Source: Argopecten irradians (lineage: Eukaryota; Mollusca; Bivalvia; Pectinida; Pectinidae). Taken from it: 64,000 bases of DNA. The stretch is from positions 15,681,765 to 15,745,764 of the forward strand of contig NC_091137.1 of NCBI RefSeq assembly GCF_041381155.1, written 5' to 3'. The notes beneath the pieces were generated by a model. It was not told the DNA's origin and searched no databases. It saw only the letters and a program-made list of their open reading frames with translations. This document shows, one piece after another, positions 1-12,800 of this stretch. The position numbers and the translations under genes were made by a program. Each line of letters opens with the position of its first letter. Position 1 is the stretch's first letter.

Positions 1-760
1 GCACTAGGCACTGTCACCCTCTAATGCAAGAAGTATTTATTTTATTATACCAAAAGTCTAGAAACAAAACTAGTTTTCAAATATTTGCAATCTATTGAAA
101 CGTTTAACTGATTTTAGCAAAAGTCGAACAATCACCGTCGGGAGCAGAATAACACACAGCTTCTACTCAGTAGCGCTAACTATCATTGCATTATAAAAAA
201 GAATATTCACAATAAGCATTTAGTGAAAATTCTTGTTGTCTTGTCCCCTGCGTTTGTTAAAATCTCAACGTTTTTGTAAATCTCAATGAATTTTGGTTTC
301 GTCCTGTCGTCTGTTTACAACAACATTAGCAACGTCACAAAGACGCTTGAAATCGCATATCTGCCGTTCACCTAATCACCGACGGTTCCATAAAAACAAA
401 CATATAGCGCTTGCACGGTAAGCGAAAAGGTGTAAAAGGAGAGCGCTGTTTTTAATTTGGAAAAAAATATTGATAAACAGACTAATTTGGCAAAACTATT
501 ACTAAATAGATCCAGATAGATTTTGAAGCGTCGCTTCAAAAACAAAGATGGCGTCGAGAAAAGAAACGAGAGCGCATTTTTCGGGAGGTTAATATTTTGC
601 ACTATCAAAAATACACTATCAACCGTTGCTAGGGGGTGCTACGAACGTGTCTATTGTTCCTATTGTTCTAATGTTACCTGCCGTGTGAAAGTGTAAAATA
701 CCAAATATCTCTCGACCAATCAGAATGCAGGATTCTCACTTGAGGTATAATAAAATATTA
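1..760. repeat. Repeat shared with 62247-62570, lying in a PhyH intron
   Basis: Bases 515-745 resemble 62360-62560: both hold a GAAGCGTCG stretch, an AAATGGCGTCGA-type stretch, and then CCAATCAGAATGCAGGATTCTCA. The first 27 bases match, inverted, bases 62252-62278 (TTAGAGGGTGACAATGCCTA). The two loci are therefore copies of one dispersed element; the left copy is cut by the window edge. The family is not recognised. No coding exon was found here. Confidence 0.55.
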
Positions 761-781
761 TATATAGAATGTATGTAATAC

Positions 782-3700
782 CTGCAAACAGCCATTTTCT
801 TTGGTATTCTCGTCGACTGCGATGGACACCGTCATCATATCTGGGTAAGGAAATCCCTGTTTGTACCAGTACCTGTGTCATGGTAAAGTGGATGATAATC
901 GTAGATACCCGGTAATAGTCTGGCACGAAGGATCGTGTGTGCGCTGAGAAAGTAACTATTACTAATGCATACCAGGAGCCAACAGCAGACAATGCCTGCT
1001 CTCGAATATATATTTCTTTGTACAATGAAAATACGATAAATTAAAACAAATGCATAAAAAGTTTGTTTCTAAAGCAAGAAAATGAACTGTTTTCCTGGTT
1101 ATGTATACAAATGAAACACTGCTTCGGGCTGGTCTAAACCATAGCATTTAATGTATTTAAGTCAATTATTTGAGGAATAAATCATATTAATATAGGTTTG
1201 AATTCAAGTCACTCTAAAATTGCACATACGATATTACTGCACAACAAAAGCCAAAATAAAAAGCAAAAATTTGGATCATGATAGATATTAATAAAAAGTG
1301 TTCTACGCATGTGATTTGGTAGTTTGAAAGCAGTTATTCGTTTTGATAACATGGTTGTGGGGGAGAAAGGCATTCTTTCATCGACTGTTAATCAAAGTAA
1401 ATACGGATCTAGATTAGTTTACCCATAATCCTGATGCCACACAAACTGTCCACCGATTGATGGTTTCTTCAGTATCGCCTTCGCATGGAAATGGAATAAT
1501 TCACCACCAAGCAACTGAAATGGTCGAGGAAGAACGTGAAGTAAAGATATCTCACACCGTATTGGTACGTTTTACATATTTACAACTAAATACTGCATTT
1601 TCTAAACATAGAAATACATTGATTACGTGTTCACAGATGTTGACGATTTTTTCGCTGCGGGCTACCATTCCTGTGACGTCATTTCCGGGGTTGTTCCACA
1701 GACTTAAAATGATGTCCCGACCGTCACCGGATGGAATCTATGTGGAAAAAAAGAACATTCTATTGCAACAAATGTCAATAAAGAACCGAGCGAATAAACT
1801 TATCACAATGACATTATGAGCTAGGAGTGTTTTTATTGCAGCAAACATCACCATACATGCCATTAACACACGAATTTTAATACTGTAGCAACAGACTTAG
1901 ACCAATCAATATTGTCAACATTTCCATAGGGAAATATTATACAACACTATAAAATGTGCAAGTCATCTACTAAACTATACCTAATAGTAAACAAAATCCC
2001 AGATGGAATATACAGGTGCTTAATCATGTATTTCTAACGGATCAAGTTAGCTTTGCATTACAGACGAACGATACTACAACGTGTCTACAACAATAAGAAT
2101 GGTATGAGAAAATCAACAGAAAACCTACATTGTATTGATGTTTCATCACACCATTAGGGTTTTCAAAAGCGCTTCTTATCCTTGTTATTTCCTCCTTATT
2201 GAAAATGTTTCTGTTGATATAAAACAATTATACAAAGTCAGTACGATTATAATAATCATATGATTCGATATGAGACCACTTACCACGCTGCATTTGTATA
2301 AGTACACGGTAATTGTTACTGCATCATTGTCGGAAACGAACGAGTCATCGCTCTCTTCTGATGTGTTTCCGACGATGCATATTCATGTTAATTTTTTCTT
2401 TCATTGCACATGTCTGCATTGTAAAGAATATGTGTTAAAACAAATCGTTGATACGGCTGTTGTAAGTTGTTAGTTGCGTTACATCATTGCTGATATAATA
2501 TATTACAGTTGAAACAATAATATTAGATATCGAGCATGACGAGAAGGATAAATATAGGGGTCAAATTTTGGTATAAGTAACTCATGATCACTCACCTCAT
2601 AATGATATACCCAAAGTCGTCATATTTTTCTTTGATAACATCTAAGTCAACGCCGTTTAGGAAGTCAAATTCTGCAAAAGTGATAATGATTTTTTTTCGA
2701 ATCACTTGTATATTTCGTTTAAACAACATCAAGGTACAAGTAGGAAATCCGTTTCATGATTTCTTTATATTTTCTGAATACAACTAATGTGGTACATTCA
2801 TTTCTGTCCTGTATTTGTCTATTACAGAGGTATCCGCCCTTCTGAATATGTATTGATTTTGACGTCATATTTTTGTGAGCAGAATGTCATACTTTTCGTG
2901 AATTTCACTCGTAAAATAAAACATTATACATTAATAATTCAATGTTGCTTGTTACGAGCATTTCCATTGGCTTAAAAATTTACTTTATCAGCCCATAAAG
3001 GAAAAAATGGCGTCGCACTTTGTAACGTCGCTTCTGATTGGCTGAGAAGACGGCGTAATAATTTCATAGACAAAAGAGTCCCAAATGAATTTTAAATGTT
3101 GAAGAGATTATCTTTAGTAAATTGAATTATAAGGATTAATTTGAATAGATTTTTTATGTAATGGAGATATAACACAAAAATCTGAGTGTACTCTCATCAT
3201 AAACCGCTTCGCGGTTTATTTAGAGTACACTCAGATTTTTGTGTTATATCTCCATAACATAAAAAATCTATTCAAGTTAATCCTTAAATATAATCATGTA
3301 TTTTTGCACTCACATGGAAATAAAACATTATACATTACTATCTTCGTGAATTTCACTCGTAAAATAATAACATTATACATAACTATCCGCATGAGAGGTA
3401 TGGGACTATTTCACGTACCACGTGATACCCGACAACGTGTGTGCGGAACTAGTTTCTCCAGATGGAACGTAACTATTTGTAATCTTCCAGCTAAAATGAC
3501 GTTAGCGCGGTATACCATCTTTTGACGTCATTCCATCACCAACAGAATCAAAAGTCCCGCACAAACATTATCGGATACAAGGTACGTAAAATATTTCCAT
3601 TAACGATATGCTTTTCTAAATTTTCAGATTACAGGTATCTATTCTCGTGATTAGGTATTGATTATGAAGTCATATAATTGTGAGTGTAACGTCATTTTTT

Positions 3701-4614
3701 TCAGAGAAAATGACGTAATTTGTACTGTAAAGAAATGAAGTCACGAAAGATACATGTACCTGTCCATAAGAAGATAACTAAATAATATGCAAAGATGGTT
3801 TAGTAATGCTGTGGCATTTTCGTGATGTATGTGATAAAAAATCTTTCCACTTTGTAGTATTATCTAATTGAAACATACTGCCAAAGGCAGCGCTATTCAG
3901 TTCCTCTCTGTACGCAGACTTTCCACTTGAAAGTGTTATTTAAGTGAGAAATACTGCTGATCTTAAGGTTATTAAAAATATGTACTTAGTAAGGCATTGC
4001 GAGATTCAGGTAGTAACAACAATCTAAAAAAAACATGTACACAACATTGAACCTGTTTTATAATTTTAACCGTTTGTTTGTATAAATCTTTCATGGATAG
4101 TCAGAAGGGTTTAACGCATGAAATACGCAATCATCTATTAAACGGTACTCTAAGTAATCATTTAAAGTCTACAGTGTTTATATGTTTCGATTATTGTATT
4201 TCATATGATTAAATTAATCTAGGGCAAAGGCAAACAAGTTTCTTTATCATGATAACTGACTTCACACATTAAACATTTAAACAAATCTGGTGGAATGGTG
4301 AAGCCTGTTGAATGTTGTAGTTGTAACGAGATAACACCAGTAACATAACACATTATTCATGGAAATCAGCATTGCCTAATATTATACATTTTATTTGTTT
4401 AATGCAATTGAATTAAACAAATATCTAAATATTGGACGAATTCACCACAGCAATATTTACAAGACCAAAGTGATGATTCATGTAATTGTAATCTTCATGT
4501 AACGCCCCTGTGAATCAAGCGATATTACCGAACTACGTATCAATAAGAAACATCAATTGATAAAATATGTATTTACTATTATGTATATCTTTGTAAACAA
4601 CGCTTACCTGCCAT
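782..4614 (-). CDS. Phytanoyl-CoA dioxygenase (PhyH) family protein, 5' part, runs off left edge
   Basis: Likely non-haem Fe(II)/2-oxoglutarate-dependent oxygenase. Six coding exons read right to left: 4614-4608, 2671-2596, 2210-2129, 1737-1627, 1514-1423, 872-782. All junctions use GT/AG and phases agree. The 7-nt first exon (ATG GCA G) gives MAEFDFLNGVDLD when joined to exon 2; it is the least certain part, but its GTAAGC donor and phase fit. Family hallmarks seen: NIFNKEEITRIRSAFENP, LWNNPGNDVTGMVARSEK, LLGGELFHFHAKA, and WHQDYGYWYKQGFPYPDMM, whose HQD is the first half of the iron-binding His-x-Asp site. The last exon seen ends at ENGCLQ with donor GTATTA. The remaining exons, with the distal His and the 2-oxoglutarate Arg, must lie left of base 1. 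The substrate cannot be read from this; mollusc genomes hold many PhyH-like genes. The 3' half is absent because the window ends, not because of visible damage. Confidence 0.9.
3131..3285. repeat. Palindromic fold-back element (155 bp)
   Basis: Two nearly perfect arms, 3131-3205 and 3212-3285, meet at CCGCTTCGCGG. Each arm carries ATCTGAGTGTACTCT and GGAGATATAACACAAAAA in opposite orientation. Lone repeats of a TTTCACTCGTAAAATAA motif flank it at about 2905 and 3352. It lies in PhyH intron 1. It is typical of non-autonomous palindromic elements in mollusc introns. Confidence 0.8.
3286..4607. other. PhyH intron 1, remainder
   Basis: Non-coding. Bases 3637-3720 look like half of the palindromic element seen whole at 61750-61925 (TAGGTATTGAT...GACGTCA motifs), and 2820-2920 may be another relic. 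The rest is AT-rich with no gene signal. Confidence 0.5.
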
Positions 4615-5820
4615 AGTTATTCTTGCTGACTAGACCATCAATAATATATAGACCTTTTAATAGCTCAGCAGACGAAATGCCTGGGGTAGATATCTTACAC
4701 ATATGATAACTGTATATATATATATATATAGGTAAACAAAGATATATAAAGGTATCGTAGGGAAGGTCAGGTCATACTTAAGAGATACACAATTTAGACT
4801 GTCCAGCGGTGATGTCAACGACATAAACAGTACTAGATATAACCCAAATACGAAGCGACTTTCTATACAATGGTCGAGGGTTAGATAAACTTCCTAAATA
4901 TACTAAAAACGTGTTAAACTAAACACTTAGCACAAATTCTCAGTGTGTTACTTATTCTATTTATTCATTCATTTTGCTGTAATATCCATGTATATTTATT
5001 ATGGTAAATAAGCGGCTACACTTATTCTCAGACTATTAGTCTGACTATAAGTATCCTGCAAATATTTTTTTTAATTAAAAAAAATTCAATTCATTTTTGT
5101 GAGGTGCGTTGTCACGGGATATTATACAATTTTGACCCTCTCTGGAGGGATACATCAAGAAATGGCTCCTGGGAAAGTAATTTTTCAAGGGCGAAGCTTG
5201 AAATAAAATAATTCGTCCCAGGAAGACAATTTTAGATATATTCAGACACTAAGGTACATGTTTTCTTATAAAGGTTATACGGCATTACGTTATATTCAAC
5301 ATCACCGAGAGTATAAATATCCATTTCATGTTATGATGTTATAAGTTGCTAAATACGTCGGACTGCAGTAAATGAATGTAACACCAGGCACTGACTCCAT
5401 GATATAAGGTAATTAATGTATTCAGTTACATTTTTCATAGTTAGAGCAAGAAAATGGAATACTCGATCTTTGAGCAGAAGGCGTTTTTTGGTACCTTTTC
5501 ATGTTTAACCAATTTAAATAACCTCATTTGTATTCAATCAGTGATCCTATGGTTATCTTGTAGAATTGTTTTTATCAAGTCCTGGTTCAAAGGGAGACTA
5601 CCTTCATAGAACGCTGTGTAGACTTTGGTATCTATTAACAGAAATCATTTCATGTTCGTGCTATATAACAGCGTCGAATAGTATTTTCTAAGTGTTTGTT
5701 TCATTTTGGTTTCTGCTAGGACATTTCATAAATATTGTCCCCGAATAATTTTTGATAGGAACATCTGTACGGTCAACGATTTTCCCTTTTATTTTTGTTT
5801 CCCTAAACTGATCCTACTGG
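4615..5820. other. Intergenic, upstream of PhyH
   Basis: Lies between the PhyH start and the 3' end of the SMYD gene; both genes are on the minus strand. It should hold the PhyH promoter and 5' UTR, but no TATA box or other site could be supported. A (TA)n run sits at about 4708-4731. Confidence 0.4.
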
Positions 5821-5821
5821 T

Positions 5822-6075
5822 TGGGACACACTGAATTCTATAACAGTGGTAGTTTCTGCTACTATTTAGCTGCCCATTGTCAGCATTATGTGACCGGGTC
5901 GGTATTCTTTAGTGAGATAGCACTATAAAATGGACAATTTTCCACTATCTGAAAGGGACACAACACGAACACAGAACCCGAACATACCGACATCAACACA
6001 CAGCAACACATTGCGAGGCCGTCCATAAACGACCCTGGTAATTAATAGGACGTTAGTAAACCAAACCAAATCTTG
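5822..6075 (-). repeat. Dispersed SINE-like element, inverted copy
   Basis: The reverse complement matches 36038-36360 in order: GGTTTGGTTT, a CCAGGGTCRT-type box, TTCGTGTTGTGTC, CATTTTATAGTGCTAT, then a CTACCAC-TTATAG box. It is probably a non-autonomous retroelement common in this genome. No internal promoter boxes were identified with confidence. Confidence 0.6.
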
Positions 6076-6860
6076 CGATTTCCTGTAAGATCCAAACCAC
6101 TTATCTCTTTGTACATTTTAACACTACAGCCCTTTTCGATGAGTTTCATTTTAGCCATTTTTGTTCATTAACGCAATGATATTACTTAGATACAGATTAC
6201 AGCAAGTATAGTTCATAACCCACCAAAATCACGCCAAACGCAAATAACTTAAAAGCACAAAATGAACCTATACATTTGTATCTACAAAGTTTAAAAACTT
6301 ACTATTATATATTATAAACGAAAAGCTCAATATATTTAAGACGGATCATAGCTTAAGCATAAACATATTTAACACAATATGCCCCATGTCAGACATTAAA
6401 TAAAGAGATAGGAACGCAATCTTAAAAATAAAGCATACAAATATGTATATAAGTTCATTTATTTCTCAAAATACACATAAAGATCATAATTCCAATGTTT
6501 CATGAGAATAGGCCTAATGCGCACACCACAAGGGTTTTAAATTACAGGAATTCATCATACATATAAGCATCTCAGCTTACAAACGTTCCTACATGGACAT
6601 TCCTTATACACATTTTGTTTTCATTTGGGAACATAGCAAATTAAAGAAAAATCAAAAAAAATCATAGTTTTAAAAGATGCATCATTCCTTTCTCTTGAGT
6701 ACTTTTAATTGAAAAAAAGAAGAATATTTGAAGACAACAAGAGTGCTTAGACATCATCCAAATCATAAATATACGTAGTACATAGATGTCCCAAACCAGA
6801 CAAAAGACCTTGACATTACATCACATAGGTCTATGAAGGCTAAACAGAAATAATCTAACG
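6076..6860. other. 3' flank of SMYD gene
   Basis: AT-rich with no ORF of interest. On the minus strand an AATAAA occurs at 6463-6458, about 400 nt beyond the SMYD stop codon. It is a plausible but unproven poly(A) signal. Confidence 0.35.
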
Positions 6861-6864
6861 TATG

Positions 6865-9800
6865 CTAGTCCTGTATAGACATCCTGACCCTCATTTCCTC
6901 TGTACACTGGTGTATAAGTTCAGCCAAATCATCATACACAGGATGAGATCTGCCGTGAGTTATCAATAGGATTTTCTCTGCCTACAAGAAAAAAGTCTAA
7001 CATAAATGTATTTCATTTTCATATCATAAATAAATATCTTCTCTTCAGTAACAAATGATATTTCCCCCCATCATACCTTCCTTAATTACATCAATTTAAA
7101 ACAGTTGTGGTAAAACTGATAAAAGTTTATACTAGACATAACTGTAGAGGCATTTCAAGTGAAATCGTTACAGGGTTATCAGGAGTCACACTAAATGGCC
7201 AGCCCTACGCTTTTCCATGACATACCTGTAGAGGCATTTCAAGTGAAATCGTAACAGGGTTATCAGGAGTCACACTAAATGGCCAGCCCTACGCTTTTCC
7301 AAGACATAACTGTAGAGGCATTTCAAGTGAAATCGTAACAGGGTTATCAGGAGTCCCACTAAATGGCCAGCCCTACGCTTTTCCAAGACATAACTGTAGA
7401 GGCATTTCAAGTGAAATCGTAACAGGGTTATCAGGAGTCACACTAAATGGCCAGCCCTACGCTTTTCCATGACATACCTGTAGAGGCATTTCAAGTGAAA
7501 TCGTAACAGGGTTATCAGGAGTCACACTAAATGGCCAGCCCTACGCTTTTCCATGACATACCTGTAGAGGCATTTCAAGTGAAATCGTAACAGGGTTATC
7601 AGGAGTCCCACTAAATGGCCAGCCCTACGCTTTTCCATGACATAACTGTAGAGGCATTTCAAGTGAAATCGTAACAGGGTTATCAGGAGTCCCACTAAAT
7701 GGCCAGCCCTACGCTTTTCCATGACATAACCAGAGATAGCTGTCAGGTGAAGGTAATACCAGTAATAGAAATAAACCTCTGAAACATCGCCTACCTGTTG
7801 TAGTGTCATCAAGGCCTGTGGGCACTGCTCCAGATATAACTGAATCTTCCCGACCTTCATGAGTTCTATCCCGACATGAGGACTATTGGGTGGGTAGAAC
7901 TTCCTGTGGAACATTGTGTTTTAGTAATATAGAAATAACATCATATGTCAAATAAGGCACTTCCGTTTGAAGTTATAGACAATTGTCCTGCTTTAAAAGA
8001 ATACAAAAAAAACCAATATTTAAGGTGGTATAATTGTTTATATCAATTAAATGATTAATCAATACCATTGAAAAGATAATTTGAATGGTCGATAATAATA
8101 ATTATATAAGAAAAAGCGAAACCAGCATTAGGTTCCCAAAGCTTTAATATTACCATCATTTACCTGTAAGATTGTTGAACACGTAAACCATGCTGCAGTG
8201 CTGTCGTCCATTGACCACTATCAATCCCGGCGTCAAAAGCCTTAACCAGTAACTGGGTGCAATGAACATTATGGTCAGTGAAAAATTTATTCTGTTTTTC
8301 TTCACATTGCTTGCACATTTGAAGTACTTCCGCGGGATCTGATGACAAACAAAGCGTTAATTTCATAATACATAAAAGAATGATGTATTATTAAGCAGTT
8401 GGAGAGGGCTTTATATAAGTTTAATAAGTTATGCTCACTCCTCTATAAAATATGTTTAAACTAAGTATAGTTATTGATAAGGTATAATAATAGTACGTTT
8501 CAAATTATAAATAAATACCAAATATTGAAGTCAAACTGATAAACACGTGGGGAAACCTGTGATGCTTATTAGCATTTAAAATGAGTATAATATATAATTT
8601 AATGATATGTTTATCAGCACACGGTGACATTGTCCAGCTATAGGAAGGTGCATTTGTTGTTTACCAGTTTTACTTGCTTCCTTTATTTTCCTCAGGCATT
8701 CCAGACATGCTTCATAAAACTGCTCCACATCTTCATTCCTGATGTTTTTACCGCCATAACCACACTCTTTACAATTTCCAAAATGGTTATCTGCAATCAA
8801 CATTGTATACGCATCATATATTTTTGATGATGTTATTTTTCATAGTTTGATCGGGGTATCAAAATAATTGTTTGCAAATTCCGTAGCAGATTCTCACAAA
8901 AGTTTGCAAACAATATGAAAACAAAAGAAAATCGATAATATTTTTATCGTTACATGTTTACCTTCCCGTCTGCTGTGGTAACCCTGGCAACCACCACTCT
9001 GGCACTTCACACCTAACATCTCTCTGTCCTGGAAATATATACGATCATTAGGATGTGTGTAATATAGGATAAAGGTACCATACCAGAAAAGTTAAGTGTG
9101 CAGCAATATTGCTTCAATATAGCAGCTTTATTGCAGCACAGCCATCTGTATGCAGCAAGTTACTACAGTTATTGAACAGGTTAGTGCGGCTAGCCGCACC
9201 ATTCTGGCACTATTGCCGCACAAATATTTTGTTGTGGCTATATTGCCGCCTTCGTTCAAGAAAACTTTTGTGTAAAAATAGTGCCGAAAATTGTACTAGA
9301 AGCCTCCTACACAAAAATACTGAAGGATGTTGCAGTTGCAGCCAATATTGCCCTAGTATAACATAGAATCATGGCTATTCAAATGAACCTTTGCTAAAAT
9401 AGGTTACAATTAGTTGACCTTAAATTATAACAGTGACTCACGAGGTTGTGGTGTATGAAGGACACAGGTGAAGTAAACTTTTTTCCGTTGGATTTATAAG
9501 GTAGCATTCGATTTTCAAGTGGATGTAGTGAGTATTAGTGTCATTGGTTTCGATTCGTTTTGTTGATTAAGTTTAAACAATGATTTTTATTGGTCATTTA
9601 TGTCACAAATACTCAAATGTTCAGTTTTCTAAAAATCATGTATCCCGGCCTACTAATTTTTCATTTCACGCTAACAAGGTAATTCATTATCAATAAAAAC
9701 CAATTTTATCGCCAAATAAATCCAAAAGGTCTTTGCATATTAAGCCAATACCTGTAAAAAGAGTGATTTTTACATCTCTTATATTAATACCTTACGTGTT

Positions 9801-12800
9801 TATATATAGACCAGGAAGAGTAGCGGCGGCAGGTGTGGGCGGCTATGATGCGGTAAGTGTGTGTGGCAAACTTATTTCGTACGAAAAGTATGTATTGCAG
9901 GCATATTGCTGCTATACATCTGTAATATTGCTGCAACTATGTGCGGCTTTGGTGAGGCAAGTATATATAGCTATGTTGTGGCAAGTGAGTGCGGCTGTAG
10001 TGCGGCAAGGGTACACAATTGTTTTGAGATCATTTATAGTATCATCTCAAAGTTCAGTAAAAGAAACTTCATATTCATGTAGAAAGTATGTAATTATAGT
10101 ATTGCTTGTTCGTAAGAGGCGAGTCTGTTAAATTTTGGAATATGACCGGTTTTGTAAACTTCTTTCCGAGAAGTCTATAACTATTTGTTATGTAACCTCT
10201 TACAGTTATAATACTTTCACGCCGTTGTTACAGTTGTTAATCATATGGCATTAGAAAGGTCTTCATAAAAAAGAACAATCAGTAAGGAACAGAAGATTGG
10301 AGATAAAATTATGGGCTATAAAAGTTCGCCAACGTATGGCTGTTAGTTATCATGTTTATCTAAATTTTTATTAGTTAACCTAAAGCTCGTGTCTTTTCAA
10401 AATTTGAAAACTAACTGATTCGAGTTTGATAGAGATGATATAACAACAGTCACCTGTTAGGGAACCATTATTAAAGACATTTTTGTATATCCTAAGGTAC
10501 ACTATTTCCCTACACTTGTTTTTGCATAATCAAACTACTATAATATCCCAGAGGTAAAATACTTTAACACACTGGTTTATTGTATGTAGTAATAAATAAT
10601 GTAAAGTCAACGTGGCAAGTATTGATCAATATATACCAGCTGGAACACAGACTAGGGCTTCGACTTACAAGGTGACAGCTGCATTCATTAAGCACATATC
10701 TGGTTACAATCTTGTATTCAATATCTCCAACTGATGGATATATTGGAACTACGGCTTCGACGTGTACAACAGCCATAAGATTATCATAAGAACTTCTTAT
10801 TCGCTCGTAAGGCATTTATTGTGTGAATTAAATTGTGCTGGTCGTTTTAGCTCACTTGGTCAAAACGGAAATTAATCGCGATTGTAGTAAAAAAATTAAG
10901 ATTTTTTTTAACCAAACAGAACCAAAGTTTGTATAAATATTGGCTCTAGCCCCATGGGGTAGAGTTAGGAGGAGTGGGGTCCAATACAGAAATTAGAGGT
11001 AAATATTTTAAAACCTTAAGGGAATAAAATTTAACCTGTATTCAAAACAAATCAGGTGAACAATAAGTCCCTCTGGGCCTCTTGTTTCAGTTTCATTCTC
11101 CCATATACACCCATGTTAAAGGCCACCGAGTACATCTGAAGTAACATGAATGTTTCATAAGAACCATCCATACAGGTAAATTTCGTTCAAGCTCTTCATT
11201 AGAGAACAATTCGGTTTGTCCTATAATATTTTATGGACACATTCACACGAAAAACGAAATTTAGAAGAAAAAAAGAAAAGAATTATTTCTTATAATCGAT
11301 CTATTTAAGAAGTGTTCCATTTACATATCCTAATACGGGGGTTTCGAGATCCAAAAACGACGTTGGTAAAGTACAATTTACCGTCGATTAGTCCCATCTT
11401 CCGGTGATTATGACGTCACGAAACTCACGTCAAATGATGACGTCATAATTACCGGATGGTGGGACTAATCGACGGTAAATTGTACTTTACTCACGTCGTT
11501 TTGGGACCTCGAAACAGACGTATTGGTCTGATATTTCGCTCTAGATAAAATCTATGTATGTACATGTGATGCTGGACATCTGTCGACTTAACACGACAAA
11601 CTGTATATATACCTGATTAATACTAGTAAAATGTCCCAGCTGTATATATAATGTACTCGATATACTGCAGTCCAAACTGTCACTCAGAACCACGACCACA
11701 TCGATAACAAACTCTCTACTTCTTTAAAGGCATGTCGACCGACATTTCACAAATCACAATCAGGGATACGATATAGCGTATATTTATTCGTTATAACAAT
11801 ATCCAGTCTGATGGAATCCTGCTCAAATAATCTTAGAAGACTTAGAAGCAATCTTAGCGCAACAATCCATTAATTCATAACGAAAATGTTGATATAATTG
11901 TGATGTCATAACTTCAATCAGTATTCTCAAATAACAAGGTGCCCAAGAGGCCTTGACGGTCACCTGAGTGCTGATATAGAAAGAGCATTGCAAAGTTATT
12001 TCAAATCTGTAAAAAGTGTTTACAAATTAGAATAAACTTTAAAGTTGAACCTTCGTATTAGAATTTTTATTTTTTGTTTTTCATTTTGATACTTAGTGTA
12101 TTATGTTACCAAACCTTATGCTTAAAATTCCAATTTGCTTTGCCAACGTTAAACAACAAAACCAAACTAGAAGTCAGTCAGTGTCAATGATTTTATAAAT
12201 TTCACTTTTTAATCTATGAAGATTATTAGGTTCTATCAAACCTGTGAATTCAGAAGAAGATTTTTGAAATTTTAACCATTTTGATCAATTTTGGCCCCGC
12301 ACCTCTGGTCCCAGGGGGTCAGCCAGGACCAATATGGATATGGTGTTAAAATGATATTTCAGGTTAATAATTCTAACCCAGTTTGACTAATTTCCTATTA
12401 AAAATAAGCAAATAATGTCCATAAATGTGTTTTCCTATATAAACTATAGTAAACTTGAACCACCTCCCCAGGCGGAAACACGAGACCCCAGGGCCATATA
12501 ATTCACATCTTTTGTAAAGGACCTTAAGACCTTTCCATCTATGAAGAGTATTTCATTCTACCAGTTCCAGAATTTCAGAAGAAGATTTTTGAAGTTTTGG
12601 CCTATTTGACCCCTTTTGGCCCCGCCCCTAAGGCCCCTGGGGGTCAGTCATATAAAATTTGTTAATAGGATTCAATAGCCATTTCATAGGGATATTTCTG
12701 ACAACAATTGACTAATTTCCTATTATAAATGACCAAATAATGCTCCAAAATGTGTTTTCCCAATATAAACTATAGTAAACTTAACCCTCTCCCCAGGGGG

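Noticed and set aside
1457-1819. 120-codon plus-strand ORF
   Set aside because: It lies opposite two well-supported PhyH exons (1737-1627 and 1514-1423) and has no family resemblance.
7137-7731. CRISPR-like regular repeats
   Set aside because: Units are contiguous 84-bp tandem copies without spacers, in a eukaryotic intron.
10564-10815. 83-codon minus-strand ORF in SMYD intron 8
   Set aside because: No domain, no splice partners; chance ORF is sufficient.
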